Shown here piece after piece: positions 27,042 to 37,929 of a stretch of DNA of 64,000 nt. A program made the position numbers and the translations under genes. Position 1 is the first letter of the stretch; the number at the start of each line of letters is the position of its first letter. This DNA is from an uncultured Winogradskyella sp. Its GTDB lineage: Bacteria; Bacteroidota; Bacteroidia; Flavobacteriales; Flavobacteriaceae. The DNA lies in contig CAJXLB010000002.1 in assembly GCA_913055905.1 (NCBI GenBank), forward strand, positions 62,001 through 126,000, written 5' to 3'. Under the pieces are notes generated by a model. That model was not told the origin of the DNA, searched no databases, and worked only from the letters and a program-made list of their open reading frames with translations.

Positions 27042-27458
27042 ATGAAGGCGTCCAGGATTTTACTTCTTTTTTTCTCATTTACACTATTAGGTTGTAATGA
27101 TTTTTTAGAGTGTTTGGTAGATAGAAGGCCAGAACTTTCTAATGAACAATTTCCCATAGCTAATACAGAATCGTATTACTATGTAGACATTCGCGCAGAA
27201 ATAAATAACGAACCTCGGGACGACGATTACGACTATTTTTTTGAATTTACCGATCCCTTACCAGCTGGTTTAGACTATTTCGTAAACTACAGAACGATTA
27301 GTATTGAAGGGACTCCTGAGGAACCAGGTACCTACAGAATTACGCTTAATGTTTTTGTAGATGGACCCTTTAGAAACGGTTTTGTAGAGGATAATACCGT
27401 TTTGTGCGAGTACAGCGCAACGAAGACCTATGTTTTAATTGTGGAAGAACCAAATTAA
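27042..27458 (+). CDS. Small lipoprotein with Ig-like fold
   Basis: A 138-residue lipoprotein (signal [11 protein letters not shown], lipobox Cys18). The rest reads like a putative Ig/cadherin-type domain of the He_PIG kind: [20 protein letters not shown], then [21 protein letters not shown], where the PLPAGL and [10 protein letters not shown] motifs are characteristic. It is likely exposed in the periplasm or on the surface. No function can be assigned. It is followed by the transaldolase gene after 106 nt. Confidence 0.6.
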   Translation: MKASRILLLFFSFTLLGCNDFLECLVDRRPELSNEQFPIANTESYYYVDIRAEINNEPRDDDYDYFFEFTDPLPAGLDYFVNYRTISIEGTPEEPGTYRITLNVFVDGPFRNGFVEDNTVLCEYSATKTYVLIVEEPN

Positions 27459-27564
27459 ACGTGTTAGTGGCTTGTTAATATGTTTTGATGACAAATTTGA
27501 GATAAAGCCTCTGAGATATCGTATTTTCGCGTCATCAAAACAACAGCATTCAAATTTATTTTTC

Positions 27565-28218
27565 ATGAAATTTTTTATTGATACCGCCAATCTAAAGCAA
27601 ATAAAGGAAGCTCAAGACATGGGCATCTTAGATGGTGTAACAACCAATCCTTCTCTAATGGCAAAAGAAGGAATAACAGGTACGGATAATATTATGAAGC
27701 ATTACGTAGACATCTGTAATATTGTTGATGGCGATGTTTCTGCCGAAGTCATTTCTACCGACTTTGATGGTATGGTAAGAGAAGGCGAGGCCCTTGCCGA
27801 ATTGCACGACCAGATTGTAATTAAGTTACCAATGATTAAAGATGGTGTTAAAGCTTGTAAATATTTTTCAGACAAGGGTATCAAGACCAACGTGACCTTG
27901 GTTTTCTCTCCAGGCCAAGCCATTCTAGCAGCTAAGGCGGGAGCGACTTATGTCTCTCCTTTTATTGGTCGTCTGGATGATATCTCTACGGATGGTTTAA
28001 ACCTTATAGCAGAAATTAGACACATCTATGATAATTACGCCTTCGATACACAGATTTTAGCAGCATCAGTTAGGCATACCATGCACGTTATAGATTGTGC
28101 TAAATTGGGCGCCGATGTTATGACAGGACCGCTAACATCAATTATGGGATTGTTAAAGCATCCTTTAACAGATATTGGTCTTGAAAAGTTTTTAGCTGAT
28201 TATAGAAAAGGAAATTAG
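27565..28218 (+). CDS. Fructose-6-phosphate aldolase / transaldolase family (TalC/FSA)
   Basis: A 217-residue class I aldolase of the small transaldolase subfamily. [34 protein letters not shown], the Schiff-base lysine segment [32 protein letters not shown] and SPFIGRLDD are all present. It acts in the pentose phosphate pathway (transaldolase) or cleaves fructose 6-phosphate; sequence alone does not separate the two. The frame is open to 27439, but ATG 27565 gives the family N-terminus. A terminator overlaps the 3' region. Confidence 0.92.
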   Translation: MKFFIDTANLKQIKEAQDMGILDGVTTNPSLMAKEGITGTDNIMKHYVDICNIVDGDVSAEVISTDFDGMVREGEALAELHDQIVIKLPMIKDGVKACKYFSDKGIKTNVTLVFSPGQAILAAKAGATYVSPFIGRLDDISTDGLNLIAEIRHIYDNYAFDTQILAASVRHTMHVIDCAKLGADVMTGPLTSIMGLLKHPLTDIGLEKFLADYRKGN

Positions 28219-28243
28219 GCTTTCTAAATAATTTTTAAAACCG

Positions 28244-28276
28244 AAGCACTTTGTTTAATAGACAAGGTGCTTTTTT
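28244..28276 (+). terminator. Terminator of the transaldolase gene
   Basis: AAGCACTTTGT (28244-28254) pairs with ACAAGGTGCTT (28262-28272, one wobble) and is followed by T residues. Its 3' arm lies inside the last codons of the convergent gene ending at 28255. Confidence 0.8.
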
Positions 28277-29700
28277 CGTATCAATTCTTCCAGCGTTTTG
28301 TCAAATTTGGAATTGAAAATGTTAACATTAGGGTGAAGGATAAAACCATTGGCATCTACGATGATGGCCTTATTGAGATAATTCACGGCAAGCGTTTTTA
28401 GAGCCTTTTTAGAATCTTTAAACTTAAATTCCTTGTCAGTTGGAAAACTGTAATTGTTTATGATATCCTTCCAGTACTTATCGTCATTGTCGTTAACATT
28501 GATGGAGATAAAATCTACATCATGAAACTTTTTCTTTAGCTGACTCACCACATAATGGCTATTTCTGTACTGCTTTTTAGAATTGGAAGACCAGAAATAA
28601 ATGATGCTGGGTCTTTGAATGATATCATTTAAATTATGCTCGTTGTTGTCATAATTTACGATGGCCAAATCTGGTAAAGGATTACCCTGTCTCAACAATT
28701 CCAACGACTCCACTAATTCCTTCATGTACTTCTTATCCTCTTCATTGGTGCTCTTACTCAAGTAGTAATTTAAAATAGTTTGAGCCTCTTGCTGGGTGTG
28801 ATTATGACTTATAAAATCTCTTGCCTTGTATTTAAGTAAGTTATTCTTAATCTTTTCGTTTTCAATAACACTATCAATGAGGTCTAATTTAGATTTATTG
28901 TAATCTAAACTATGCCTATCAAAGGCACTGTGAAATGCATTTTTTTCGTAATAGGAATTCAGGGCTAAGTTATCGATGTGTGAAAACAAGAACCTATTGT
29001 ACGCGAAAAAGTTACTGAGATGCTGAGCATTATAGTCTATTTGAGATCTATGGCTGTAAAAATCTTCAGGTAAATCCTTGACATGGATGAGTTTGTTATT
29101 CCCAAAATATGCAAAAGGATAGATTTCTTTATCGGCATACGAATTGTAATTGATATTGGCTTCTATGATAGACTTAAAAAAGTCGGATTCATCATTTTTG
29201 CTTAAGAACGCATAGAAATCATCGAGTTGCTTTTGTCGCCTTTCCTCTACAAACGCATTAAATTCTTCGGGTTCCATTTTTGCATATTTCACTAACTTCT
29301 TGGCTTCCCTTTCATTGTTAAGATATGTTTTTATTAAGTAATTATTTTTTTTGGCACCTTCTCCAGTAAACACCAAAGATTCATCAAAATCATAGGTGTT
29401 AAGCCTAAACATAATACTGTCTTTAGGCTCTAAAACCACCATTTGATATTCTCCACCATGCGTAATGGAATACAAACCAGGATTGAGGTTTTCAATTTTG
29501 TGAATGAATCTATTGTTAATATCTAGTTTAATAGAGTCTATGAATTCTCCATCAGTACTGTAGAGGACAACAGTGTTGTTTTTTGGATTAATAATCTCTC
29601 CTCCGATAAAGGCATAAGTGTTATTCTGCTTATCGGTTGAAGTACAACCAATAGCGATACTCAATAAAACAACAATAGCAAGAATATCTTTATGGAGCAT
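28255..29700 (-). CDS. DUF4369/TlpA-like lipoprotein lacking the redox CxxC
   Basis: A 481-residue lipoprotein (LLSIAIGC, lipobox Cys19). Residues about 28-115 look like the DUF4369 beta domain (FIGGEIINPKNNTVVLYSTDGE). The C-terminal 140 residues have a thioredoxin/TlpA fold (LPDLAIVNYDNNEHNLNDII, then the active-site position SIIYFWSSNSKKQY). At the place of the usual WCxxC there is WSSNS, so it cannot catalyse thiol exchange. The middle is helical and without recognised domain. It probably has a binding or structural role in the periplasm. Confidence 0.75.
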   Translation of the reverse strand: MLHKDILAIVVLLSIAIGCTSTDKQNNTYAFIGGEIINPKNNTVVLYSTDGEFIDSIKLDINNRFIHKIENLNPGLYSITHGGEYQMVVLEPKDSIMFRLNTYDFDESLVFTGEGAKKNNYLIKTYLNNEREAKKLVKYAKMEPEEFNAFVEERRQKQLDDFYAFLSKNDESDFFKSIIEANINYNSYADKEIYPFAYFGNNKLIHVKDLPEDFYSHRSQIDYNAQHLSNFFAYNRFLFSHIDNLALNSYYEKNAFHSAFDRHSLDYNKSKLDLIDSVIENEKIKNNLLKYKARDFISHNHTQQEAQTILNYYLSKSTNEEDKKYMKELVESLELLRQGNPLPDLAIVNYDNNEHNLNDIIQRPSIIYFWSSNSKKQYRNSHYVVSQLKKKFHDVDFISINVNDNDDKYWKDIINNYSFPTDKEFKFKDSKKALKTLAVNYLNKAIIVDANGFILHPNVNIFNSKFDKTLEELIRKKHLVY

Positions 29701-29727
29701 GTTAGGAATTCCCGATAGTTAGCATAG

Positions 29728-29735
29728 CAAAAATA
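29728..29735 (-). promoter_or_regulatory. Candidate -7 element for the TlpA-like lipoprotein gene
   Basis: TATTTTTG on the minus strand matches TAnnTTTG, 28 nt before the ATG at 29700. No -33 match. Confidence 0.35.
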
Positions 29736-29819
29736 GAAGTTGGTAGGGTGATGTCTTGTTAATGCCTCGTTAAATGTTGATATAAGGTCAGTTTATTTCG
29801 TCTATCGGCTTTAATTTTC

Positions 29820-29827
29820 TACTTTTG
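29820..29827 (+). promoter_or_regulatory. Candidate -7 element for the ABC-F gene
   Basis: TACTTTTG matches TAnnTTTG, 23 nt before the ATG at 29851. Confidence 0.5.
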
Positions 29828-29850
29828 CGGCAAATTTTAAAAGCTAAAAA

Positions 29851-31476
29851 ATGCTATCTGTTTCTAACCTTTCAGTGCAATTTGGTAAACGTGTCTTGTT
29901 TGACGAGGTCAATACCACTTTTAATTCTGGCAATTGTTATGGCATTATAGGTGCTAATGGCGCTGGAAAATCAACATTTTTAAAGATTCTTGCAGGAAAA
30001 ATGGACCCTTCTTCTGGTCATGTTCATTTAGAGCCAGGTAAGCGCATGTCTGTTTTGGAGCAAGACCATAATAAGCATGATGACGATACAGTTTTAGAAA
30101 CCGTTCTAAAGGGCAACCAACCGTTATACAAATTAAAGACTGAAATTGATGCTCTTTATGCCGATTATACTGATGAAAACGCTGAAAAAATTGGAGAGCT
30201 TCAGGTGCAATTTGAAGAAATGAACGGCTGGAATGCAGACAGTGACGCAGCGGCACTTTTATCTAACCTAGGTATTAAGGAAGATTTACATTACACGTTA
30301 ATGGGTGATTTAGATGGGAAACAAAAAGTGCGCGTGCTTTTGGCTCAGGCCCTTTTTGGTAATCCTGATGTGCTCATTATGGACGAGCCTACTAACGATT
30401 TGGACTATGAGACCATCACATGGCTGGAGAACTTTTTAGCAAACTACGATAACTGTGTAATTGTGGTATCTCACGACAGGCATTTTCTTGATGCGGTTTG
30501 TACACACATCTCAGATATAGATTTTGGTAAAATAAATCATTACTCTGGGAATTACACTTTTTGGTACGAGTCTTCTCAATTAGCAGCGAAGCAGCGAGCT
30601 CAGCAGAACAAGAAGGCCGAAGAAAAGAAAAAGGAATTAGAGGACTTTATAAGACGATTTTCAGCAAATGTTGCTAAATCAAAACAGGCTACTAGCCGTA
30701 AGAAGATGATTGATAAGCTTAACATTGCTGATATTAAACCATCGAGCAGACGATATCCAGCTATTATTTTTGAGCGTGAGCGCGAAGCAGGAGATCAAAT
30801 TTTGAATATTGAAGGACTCTCAGCATCATTAGATGGTGAGGTGTTGTTTCAGAATGTTAATATAAATTTGGCTAAAGGAGACAAAGTTGTGTTGTACTCT
30901 AAAGATTCTAGGGCAACAACGGCCTTTTACCAAATCATTAACGGAAAGCAAAAAGCCGACACTGGAGAGTACTCTTGGGGTGTAACCACGACCCAAGCTT
31001 ATTTGCCCTTAGACAATAGCGAATACTTTAATAATAAGCTAACCTTGGTAGATTGGCTTCGCCAATGGGCAAAGACCGAAGAGGAAAGAGAAGAGGTTTA
31101 CATCAGAGGGTTTTTAGGAAAAATGATTTTTAGTGGAGAAGAGGCTCTAAAAACTGCAGATGTCCTTTCTGGAGGAGAAAAAGTGCGTTGCATGCTTAGT
31201 AGAATGATGATGATGAGGGCTAATGTACTTATGCTAGATGAGCCTACAAACCATCTAGATCTTGAGAGTATCACGGCATTTAATAATTCTTTAAATAACT
31301 TTAAAGGAACGGTACTGTTAACGACCCACGATCATGCTTTTGCTCAATCTGTAGGCAATCGTATTATTGAATTGACACCAAACGGAGCTATTGATCGCTA
31401 CATGACCTTTGATGAGTACATGAGCGACAAAAAAATAAGGGAACAGCGCGAACAGATGTATACCGTATCAGACTAA
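29851..31476 (+). CDS. ABC-F family ATPase (YbiT-like) with one degenerate ATP site
   Basis: A 541-residue soluble tandem ABC protein of the ABC-F class, which acts on ribosomes. NBD1 has an intact Walker A (GANGAGKST, 34-42) and Walker B (VLIMDEPTNDLD), but its signature reads DLDGKQK rather than LSGGQ. NBD2 has a degenerate Walker A (LYSKDSRATT, about 347-356) but an intact LSGGEK signature and VLMLDEPTNHLD. The linker (QRAQQNKKAEEKKKELEDF) is the charged P-site tRNA interaction motif region. So one composite site is canonical and the other is not. It is probably a translation factor. Confidence 0.9.
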   Translation: MLSVSNLSVQFGKRVLFDEVNTTFNSGNCYGIIGANGAGKSTFLKILAGKMDPSSGHVHLEPGKRMSVLEQDHNKHDDDTVLETVLKGNQPLYKLKTEIDALYADYTDENAEKIGELQVQFEEMNGWNADSDAAALLSNLGIKEDLHYTLMGDLDGKQKVRVLLAQALFGNPDVLIMDEPTNDLDYETITWLENFLANYDNCVIVVSHDRHFLDAVCTHISDIDFGKINHYSGNYTFWYESSQLAAKQRAQQNKKAEEKKKELEDFIRRFSANVAKSKQATSRKKMIDKLNIADIKPSSRRYPAIIFEREREAGDQILNIEGLSASLDGEVLFQNVNINLAKGDKVVLYSKDSRATTAFYQIINGKQKADTGEYSWGVTTTQAYLPLDNSEYFNNKLTLVDWLRQWAKTEEEREEVYIRGFLGKMIFSGEEALKTADVLSGGEKVRCMLSRMMMMRANVLMLDEPTNHLDLESITAFNNSLNNFKGTVLLTTHDHAFAQSVGNRIIELTPNGAIDRYMTFDEYMSDKKIREQREQMYTVSD

Positions 31477-31504
31477 TAGAGTCAAGCTTTATTATACAGA
31501 ATAC

Positions 31505-31759
31505 TTAAGCGTCGTCCGTATTTTGGGTTTCTAGCTGAGTCTTTACTTTGTCTATTATGACTTTCGCTTTTTCAGCCTCATCATTACTAACGAACAACTC
31601 TTGCCAACCTTGGTTCATGGAACCATAGCCTGCAAGGCGTTGAGACTCGCCTTCGTCCTTTATTATAGGAACAATACCAATACGTTCCAATTCATCCTTA
31701 ATTCTTGTAGCCAATATAAAATTACCGCTAAAAACCTTTGTGTATTCTGTGTCGCTCAT
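31505..31759 (-). CDS. DUF2007 small protein
   Basis: An 84-residue protein with the DUF2007 (putative signal transducing) pattern: YTKVFSGNFILATRIKDELE, followed by GIVPIIKDEGES and WQELFVSNDEAEKAKVII. The fold resembles small ferredoxin-like subunits that bind a partner. Function is not known. It is monocistronic and converges on the ABC-F gene. Confidence 0.8.
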   Translation of the reverse strand: MSDTEYTKVFSGNFILATRIKDELERIGIVPIIKDEGESQRLAGYGSMNQGWQELFVSNDEAEKAKVIIDKVKTQLETQNTDDA

Positions 31760-31977
31760 GATGGAAATTGATTTAGTTTATCTTTTAATAAGGTAAGAAA
31801 AAAAAGGGACTTATTCCAATGAGAAAAGTCATGTAAAGGGATTTTTATTTTTTAAACTTGGAAAGGGCAATCAAGTATGAGTACTTAAAATTTAAGACAT
31901 TTATAACGGTTGGGCATAGAAAAATTTGAGGTTTAAAAATTATCTTTATAAGTACTAATTCTTAAAAATTATATGCT

Positions 31978-32763
31978 ATGAAAACAAAACTGTTCATGTC
32001 CTCCATGTTTTTGTCTCTTTTCTTAACTAATTGTGCGGTGGTTAGACCGGGAGAAGCTGGAATTAAACAAAAACTTGGAAAGTTGGATACGGAAGTAACA
32101 ACTCAGGGAACTATTTTTTTTAATCCTTTTACAACAAGAGTAATTAAGGAATCGATACAAACAAACAATTTAGAACTTTTACTAAACTTACCTAGCAAAG
32201 AGGGCCTAAGTGTTGAGTCTGAAATATCAATCCTCTATAGGCTCCAAGTTGATAGAGTGCCAGAGATTTTAGAAAATATCGGGCCCAACTACAAGGGTGT
32301 AATTACAAGTGTATTCCGTTCTGCTTCGGCAGATGTTTGTTCTCAATTCTTTGCCAAGGATATGCATTCTGGCCGAAGAGCAGATATTGAGAAAGATATA
32401 CAACTAAAAATGGCTGAAAATCTAGACAATCAGGGTATAATTATTGAAGCGGTGTTAATGAAAAGTATACAATTGCCACGAGGCCTATCGTCCTCAATAG
32501 AGCAAAAGCTCCAAGCAGAACAAGACGCCATGAGAATGGAGTTTATCTTGCAACAAGAACGTTTAGAGGCGCAGAGAAAAATAATAGAGGCCGAAGGAAC
32601 TCGTGATGCTCAGAAAATATTATCTGAAGGTCTTACGCCGGCCATAATAAAAATTAGAAGTATAGAAGCTTTTAAGGAGCTAGCCAAATCTGTAAACAGT
32701 AAAGTGATAATAACAGATGGGAAAACACCATATCTGATTTCTTCCGAAGAGACATCACAATAA
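31978..32763 (+). CDS. SPFH/prohibitin-family lipoprotein
   Basis: A 261-residue protein with a lipoprotein signal (MFLSLFLTNC, lipobox Cys19) and a prohibitin-like SPFH domain: VVRPGEAGIKQKLGKLD, the SVESEISILYRLQVDRVPEI strand pair, then a long helix (LQAEQDAMRMEFILQQERLEAQRKIIEAEGTRDAQKI) for oligomerisation. SPFH proteins form ring scaffolds on membranes. Most are held by a transmembrane helix, so a lipid anchor is a variation. The partner is unknown. A terminator follows. Confidence 0.85.
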   Translation: MKTKLFMSSMFLSLFLTNCAVVRPGEAGIKQKLGKLDTEVTTQGTIFFNPFTTRVIKESIQTNNLELLLNLPSKEGLSVESEISILYRLQVDRVPEILENIGPNYKGVITSVFRSASADVCSQFFAKDMHSGRRADIEKDIQLKMAENLDNQGIIIEAVLMKSIQLPRGLSSSIEQKLQAEQDAMRMEFILQQERLEAQRKIIEAEGTRDAQKILSEGLTPAIIKIRSIEAFKELAKSVNSKVIITDGKTPYLISSEETSQ

Positions 32764-32782
32764 TAAGTGTCCAAGCAAAGAA

Positions 32783-32824
32783 AAACCTCAATTCACGTAG
32801 TGTTAAATTGAGGTTTCTTTTTTA
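32783..32824 (+). terminator. Terminator after the SPFH gene
   Basis: AAACCTCAATT (32783-32793) pairs with AATTGAGGTTT (32806-32816), loop 12 nt, followed by CTTTTTT. The reverse-strand gene stop lies at 32822, so it may serve both. Confidence 0.8.
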
Positions 32825-33541
32825 AGCATTATAATATTTACTATCCCAAATAGCGGTATTGAAATTTTTACCTGCTGCAAATCCGTAGTAAATGACCACA
32901 GCTGCAATTGATTTAAACATAAAAAAGAAAATCATTCCAGCCTGCGAGGAATTGGGTTCATTTGAAAATACTCCCTCAGGAAATAAGGCCGTGGCAAACA
33001 AACTTACTATTATGGTAGCAATGATAAGATTTGTGAAATTTTTATAAGGCCACATTAACAATTTTCGAAATGGGTTTAAATCATTGCCCCATTTGTGGAT
33101 TAAATAAAAATAGCCATTACCTATGGGTGCAAATAAAAGGGGGTCGTCTGCATTTTCTAGCTTGAACATTTTTGAAGGCGCGATTATTTTAAAGCCTTTC
33201 AATTCGGTCTCGTGCGCTTTTTCTAAAGACTTGATTTTAGAAATTGCTTCGTAAGGAAGTTCACCTTTAAAATATTTCGAATCCAAAAATCGCAACCTGT
33301 AATCTATACAAATGGATTTTATATGATCGATGTGATAAATGTGTTCCGTTTCTAGCAACTCAAAATTAAAGTCATTGGCCCTTGAAGCGTCACCCTTTTT
33401 AACCGTTTTTAGTATGCGATTATCAACTAAGTCATCTTGTTTGAGAATATCTTCTACAGCGCTTATAATGGTGTTCTCAGGAGTAGTTTTGACTTTGAGT
33501 TGGTGTAGTTTTTCTTCAATATTTGTCCTTTTCAATAACAT
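32822..33541 (-). CDS. Conserved membrane protein, unknown function
   Basis: A 239-residue protein I cannot assign. Residues 1-165 are soluble, with a heptad-like start (TNIEEKLHQLKVKTTPEN) and an acidic middle. Two C-terminal membrane helices follow (FTNLIIATIIVSLFATALFP and MIFFFMFKSIAAVVIYYGFAAG). It probably has a cytoplasmic domain carried on a two-helix anchor. It is monocistronic between the SPFH and katG genes. Confidence 0.7.
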   Translation of the reverse strand: MLLKRTNIEEKLHQLKVKTTPENTIISAVEDILKQDDLVDNRILKTVKKGDASRANDFNFELLETEHIYHIDHIKSICIDYRLRFLDSKYFKGELPYEAISKIKSLEKAHETELKGFKIIAPSKMFKLENADDPLLFAPIGNGYFYLIHKWGNDLNPFRKLLMWPYKNFTNLIIATIIVSLFATALFPEGVFSNEPNSSQAGMIFFFMFKSIAAVVIYYGFAAGKNFNTAIWDSKYYNA

Positions 33542-36026
<2,485 letters not shown>

Positions 36027-36056
36027 ATAATTGATTAATAGCAAATCAACCCTGAA

Positions 36057-36089
36057 GGAGTGCGCTAATCTTGGCGCATTCCTTTTTTT
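36057..36089 (+). terminator. katG terminator (partial read-through possible)
   Basis: GGAGTGCGC (36057-36065) pairs with GCGCATTCC (36074-36082, with G-T pairs), then seven T. The ankyrin gene begins 14 nt later, so its expression may depend on read-through. Confidence 0.8.
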
Positions 36090-36102
36090 ATGTTTCTAAA
36101 TT

Positions 36103-36585
36103 ATGAATGCAGCAGAACTATTTTTTTCCACTATTCAATCAGGTAAGATTGAAAATTTAAAACTACAAATAGAGCACAATCCAGACATTGTAAATGTTAC
36201 AGATGCACGTGGGTTTACTCCACTCATCTTCGCCACGTATTTTGGAAAAGATGACATCGCGAAACTTTTAGTTGAAAACGGTGCAGATATCGATGCTAAG
36301 GATGCATCGGGCAACACCGCATTGATGGGTGTTTGTTTTAAAGGAAATAATTCTATGGTCCAATATCTTATTGAAAAAGGTGCCGATGTCAATTCCAAGA
36401 ATAATATGGGCGCCACAGCGCTTATATTTGCCGCAAAATACAATAATATCGATGGCATAAACCTTTTGCTAGGGAATCAAGCAGACTCAGCTATCAAAGA
36501 CAAGGAGAATAAATCGGCTTTGGATTATGCTGAGGAAAGTGGATTTGAAGATATAGTGAATACTTTAAAAAAGAACCACTCCTGA
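36103..36585 (+). CDS. Ankyrin-repeat protein next to katG (AnkB-like)
   Basis: A 160-residue protein of about four ankyrin repeats with no signal peptide (GFTPLIFATYFGKDDIAKLLVENGADIDAKD, shown in short: ATYFGKDDIAKLLVENGADI; LMGVCFKGNNSMVQYLIEKG). Ankyrin proteins encoded beside catalase genes are known in other bacteria (AnkB of Pseudomonas aeruginosa supports KatB activity), so a role in catalase function or haem handling is a reasonable inference. Its stop codon lies inside the hairpin of the downstream terminator. Confidence 0.85.
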   Translation: MNAAELFFSTIQSGKIENLKLQIEHNPDIVNVTDARGFTPLIFATYFGKDDIAKLLVENGADIDAKDASGNTALMGVCFKGNNSMVQYLIEKGADVNSKNNMGATALIFAAKYNNIDGINLLLGNQADSAIKDKENKSALDYAEESGFEDIVNTLKKNHS

Positions 36586-36600
36586 TTTTGGAGTGGTTCT
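36572..36600 (-). terminator. Terminator of the peroxiredoxin operon overlapping the ankyrin 3' end
   Basis: AGAACCACTCC (36572-36582) and GGAGTGGTTCT (36590-36600) form an 11-bp stem; the loop contains the ankyrin stop (TGA at 36583). A T-run follows only on the minus strand (A-run before 36572), so it mainly ends the minus-strand operon. Confidence 0.85.
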
Positions 36601-36604
36601 AAAT

Positions 36605-36862
36605 TTAAGTATCTATTGACCCCATGACACGTTTCATAAATCCGTTTAAGGCTTCCTTTTTTGGAGTGCCAGATTTTATGGATTTATGAACCTCAATTGC
36701 GCCATACATATTGGATATTAATTCGCCGATAACATCCAATTCTTCGTCTTTGAGCGATGGTACTTCCGTAAGGTTTTCGAGGGTTTCTATAGCCTCAATC
36801 ACGAAATCTTCATCATTGTCCTCAATGAACTGGGTCAACTGTTTAATAATAGGTAATTTCAT
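36605..36862 (-). CDS. Small DUF6952-like protein of the thioredoxin operon
   Basis: An 85-residue acidic, helical protein (DNDEDFVIEAIETLENLTEVP, then LDVIGELISNMYGAIEVHK). It resembles small DUF6952 proteins found next to thioredoxin in flavobacteria. Its ATG shares a base with the thioredoxin stop codon (TAATG), so translation is coupled. No cysteine or other catalytic residue is present. A partner role in the peroxide response is inferred from position only. Confidence 0.65.
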   Translation of the reverse strand: MKLPIIKQLTQFIEDNDEDFVIEAIETLENLTEVPSLKDEELDVIGELISNMYGAIEVHKSIKSGTPKKEALNGFMKRVMGSIDT

Positions 36863-37170
36863 TACACAAGCTCCTCTACAAGTTCTTTTAATACCTCAAA
36901 TTTATTGGTCTGTACCTGGCCTTTAAATTCACCTTTATTGAAGGTTGCAAACGTTGGTAAATTATCAACATTTGCCAGTTTTCTACTTTCCGGAAATTTT
37001 TCGGCATCAGCAACAATGAATAAGGCAGTGTCGTTTTCAGAGGCCAATTTTTTGAATTTGGGCTTCATTATTCGGCAATTTCCGCACCATCCAGCGGAAT
37101 ATTGCACCACTACATTATCATTGTCATTAATGATACTCTGTAAATTATCTTCGTTCAATTCTTTCAACAT
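36862..37170 (-). CDS. Thioredoxin-family protein
   Basis: A 102-residue single-domain thioredoxin with active site WCGNC (Trp28, Cys29, Cys32) in YSAGWCGNCRIMKPKF and cis-Pro in VDNLPTFATF. No signal peptide, so cytoplasmic. Gly-Asn between the cysteines, rather than Gly-Pro, suggests a different redox potential. It follows the peroxiredoxin gene by 74 nt and is very likely its electron donor. The region between contains a perfect 11-bp inverted repeat. Confidence 0.9.
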   Translation of the reverse strand: MLKELNEDNLQSIINDNDNVVVQYSAGWCGNCRIMKPKFKKLASENDTALFIVADAEKFPESRKLANVDNLPTFATFNKGEFKGQVQTNKFEVLKELVEELV

Positions 37171-37189
37171 AACAATTTAGTTTTAAGTA

Positions 37190-37233
37190 AGATACCGAGG
37201 TAAAGCCATAGATATGCTATTTCCTCGGTATCT
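37190..37233 (-). repeat. 11-bp inverted repeat between peroxiredoxin and thioredoxin genes
   Basis: AGATACCGAGG (37190-37200) and CCTCGGTATCT (37223-37233) form a perfect stem around 22 nt. No T-run follows on the transcribed (minus) strand. It may be an mRNA-processing or partial-termination hairpin inside the operon. Confidence 0.6.
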
Positions 37234-37244
37234 GGGTTTCATTT

Positions 37245-37889
37245 TTAATTTAATTGTGCTGCTAAATAGCTAGCTGTATCCTTGGCATTTGGCTTCATAG
37301 CTTCTTTTCCATCTTCCCAATTTGCAGGGCAAACCTCACCTTTTTCTTGAACATGCGTATAGGCGTCTATAAGTCGCAGAAACTCATTCACATTTCTTCC
37401 CAGTGGCATATGGTTGACACTTTCGTGTACTATGGTGCCTTCTTCGTCAATAATGTATGTAGCGCGATAAGTTACATTGTCACCTTCTACTTGGATTGTG
37501 TCTGTTGCCTCATCATAGTGCTCATTTGTAATATCCAATATCCCAAGAATACTTGATAGATTCCTGTTGCTGTCAGCTAAGATAGGGTAGGTTATACCTT
37601 CTATGCCGCCGTTATCCTTTGCGGTGCTTAACCAAGCAAAATGCACTTCTGGTGTGTCGCAAGATGCTCCTATAACTATTGTATTTCTTTTCTCAAATTC
37701 AGAAAGGGCATTTTGGAAGGCATGTAGCTCTGTTGGACATACAAAAGTGAAATCTTTTGGGTACCAAAACAACAATACTTTTTTGTTGTTCTTTTGTGCT
37801 TCTTCTAGAACGTTTATTTTAAATGTGTCGCCCATTTCATTCATGGCGTCTACATTGATGTTTGGAAATTTTTTTCCTACTAATGACAT
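37245..37889 (-). CDS. AhpC/Tsa-family peroxiredoxin
   Basis: A 214-residue typical 2-Cys peroxiredoxin. The peroxidatic Cys51 is in DFTFVCPTELHAF and the resolving Cys at about 187 in GEVCPANWEDG; ATYIIDEEGTIVHESVNH is the structural core. It reduces peroxides in the cytoplasm using thioredoxin. It is the first gene of a peroxiredoxin-thioredoxin-small-protein operon, beside katG on the opposite strand. Called a peroxiredoxin without a specific name because AhpC and Prx cannot be separated here. Confidence 0.93.
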   Translation of the reverse strand: MSLVGKKFPNINVDAMNEMGDTFKINVLEEAQKNNKKVLLFWYPKDFTFVCPTELHAFQNALSEFEKRNTIVIGASCDTPEVHFAWLSTAKDNGGIEGITYPILADSNRNLSSILGILDITNEHYDEATDTIQVEGDNVTYRATYIIDEEGTIVHESVNHMPLGRNVNEFLRLIDAYTHVQEKGEVCPANWEDGKEAMKPNAKDTASYLAAQLN

Positions 37890-37921
37890 ATTTTTATGAT
37901 TTAATATTAACTTTTCTTACA

Positions 37922-37929
37922 CAAAATTA
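37922..37929 (-). promoter_or_regulatory. Candidate -7 element of the peroxiredoxin operon
   Basis: TAATTTTG on the minus strand matches TAnnTTTG, 33 nt before the ATG. No -33 TTG seen. Confidence 0.45.

Noticed and set aside
27439-27564. 42-residue N-terminal extension of the transaldolase frame
   Set aside because: Overlaps the previous gene's end and has no family match; ATG 27565 gives the standard N-terminus.
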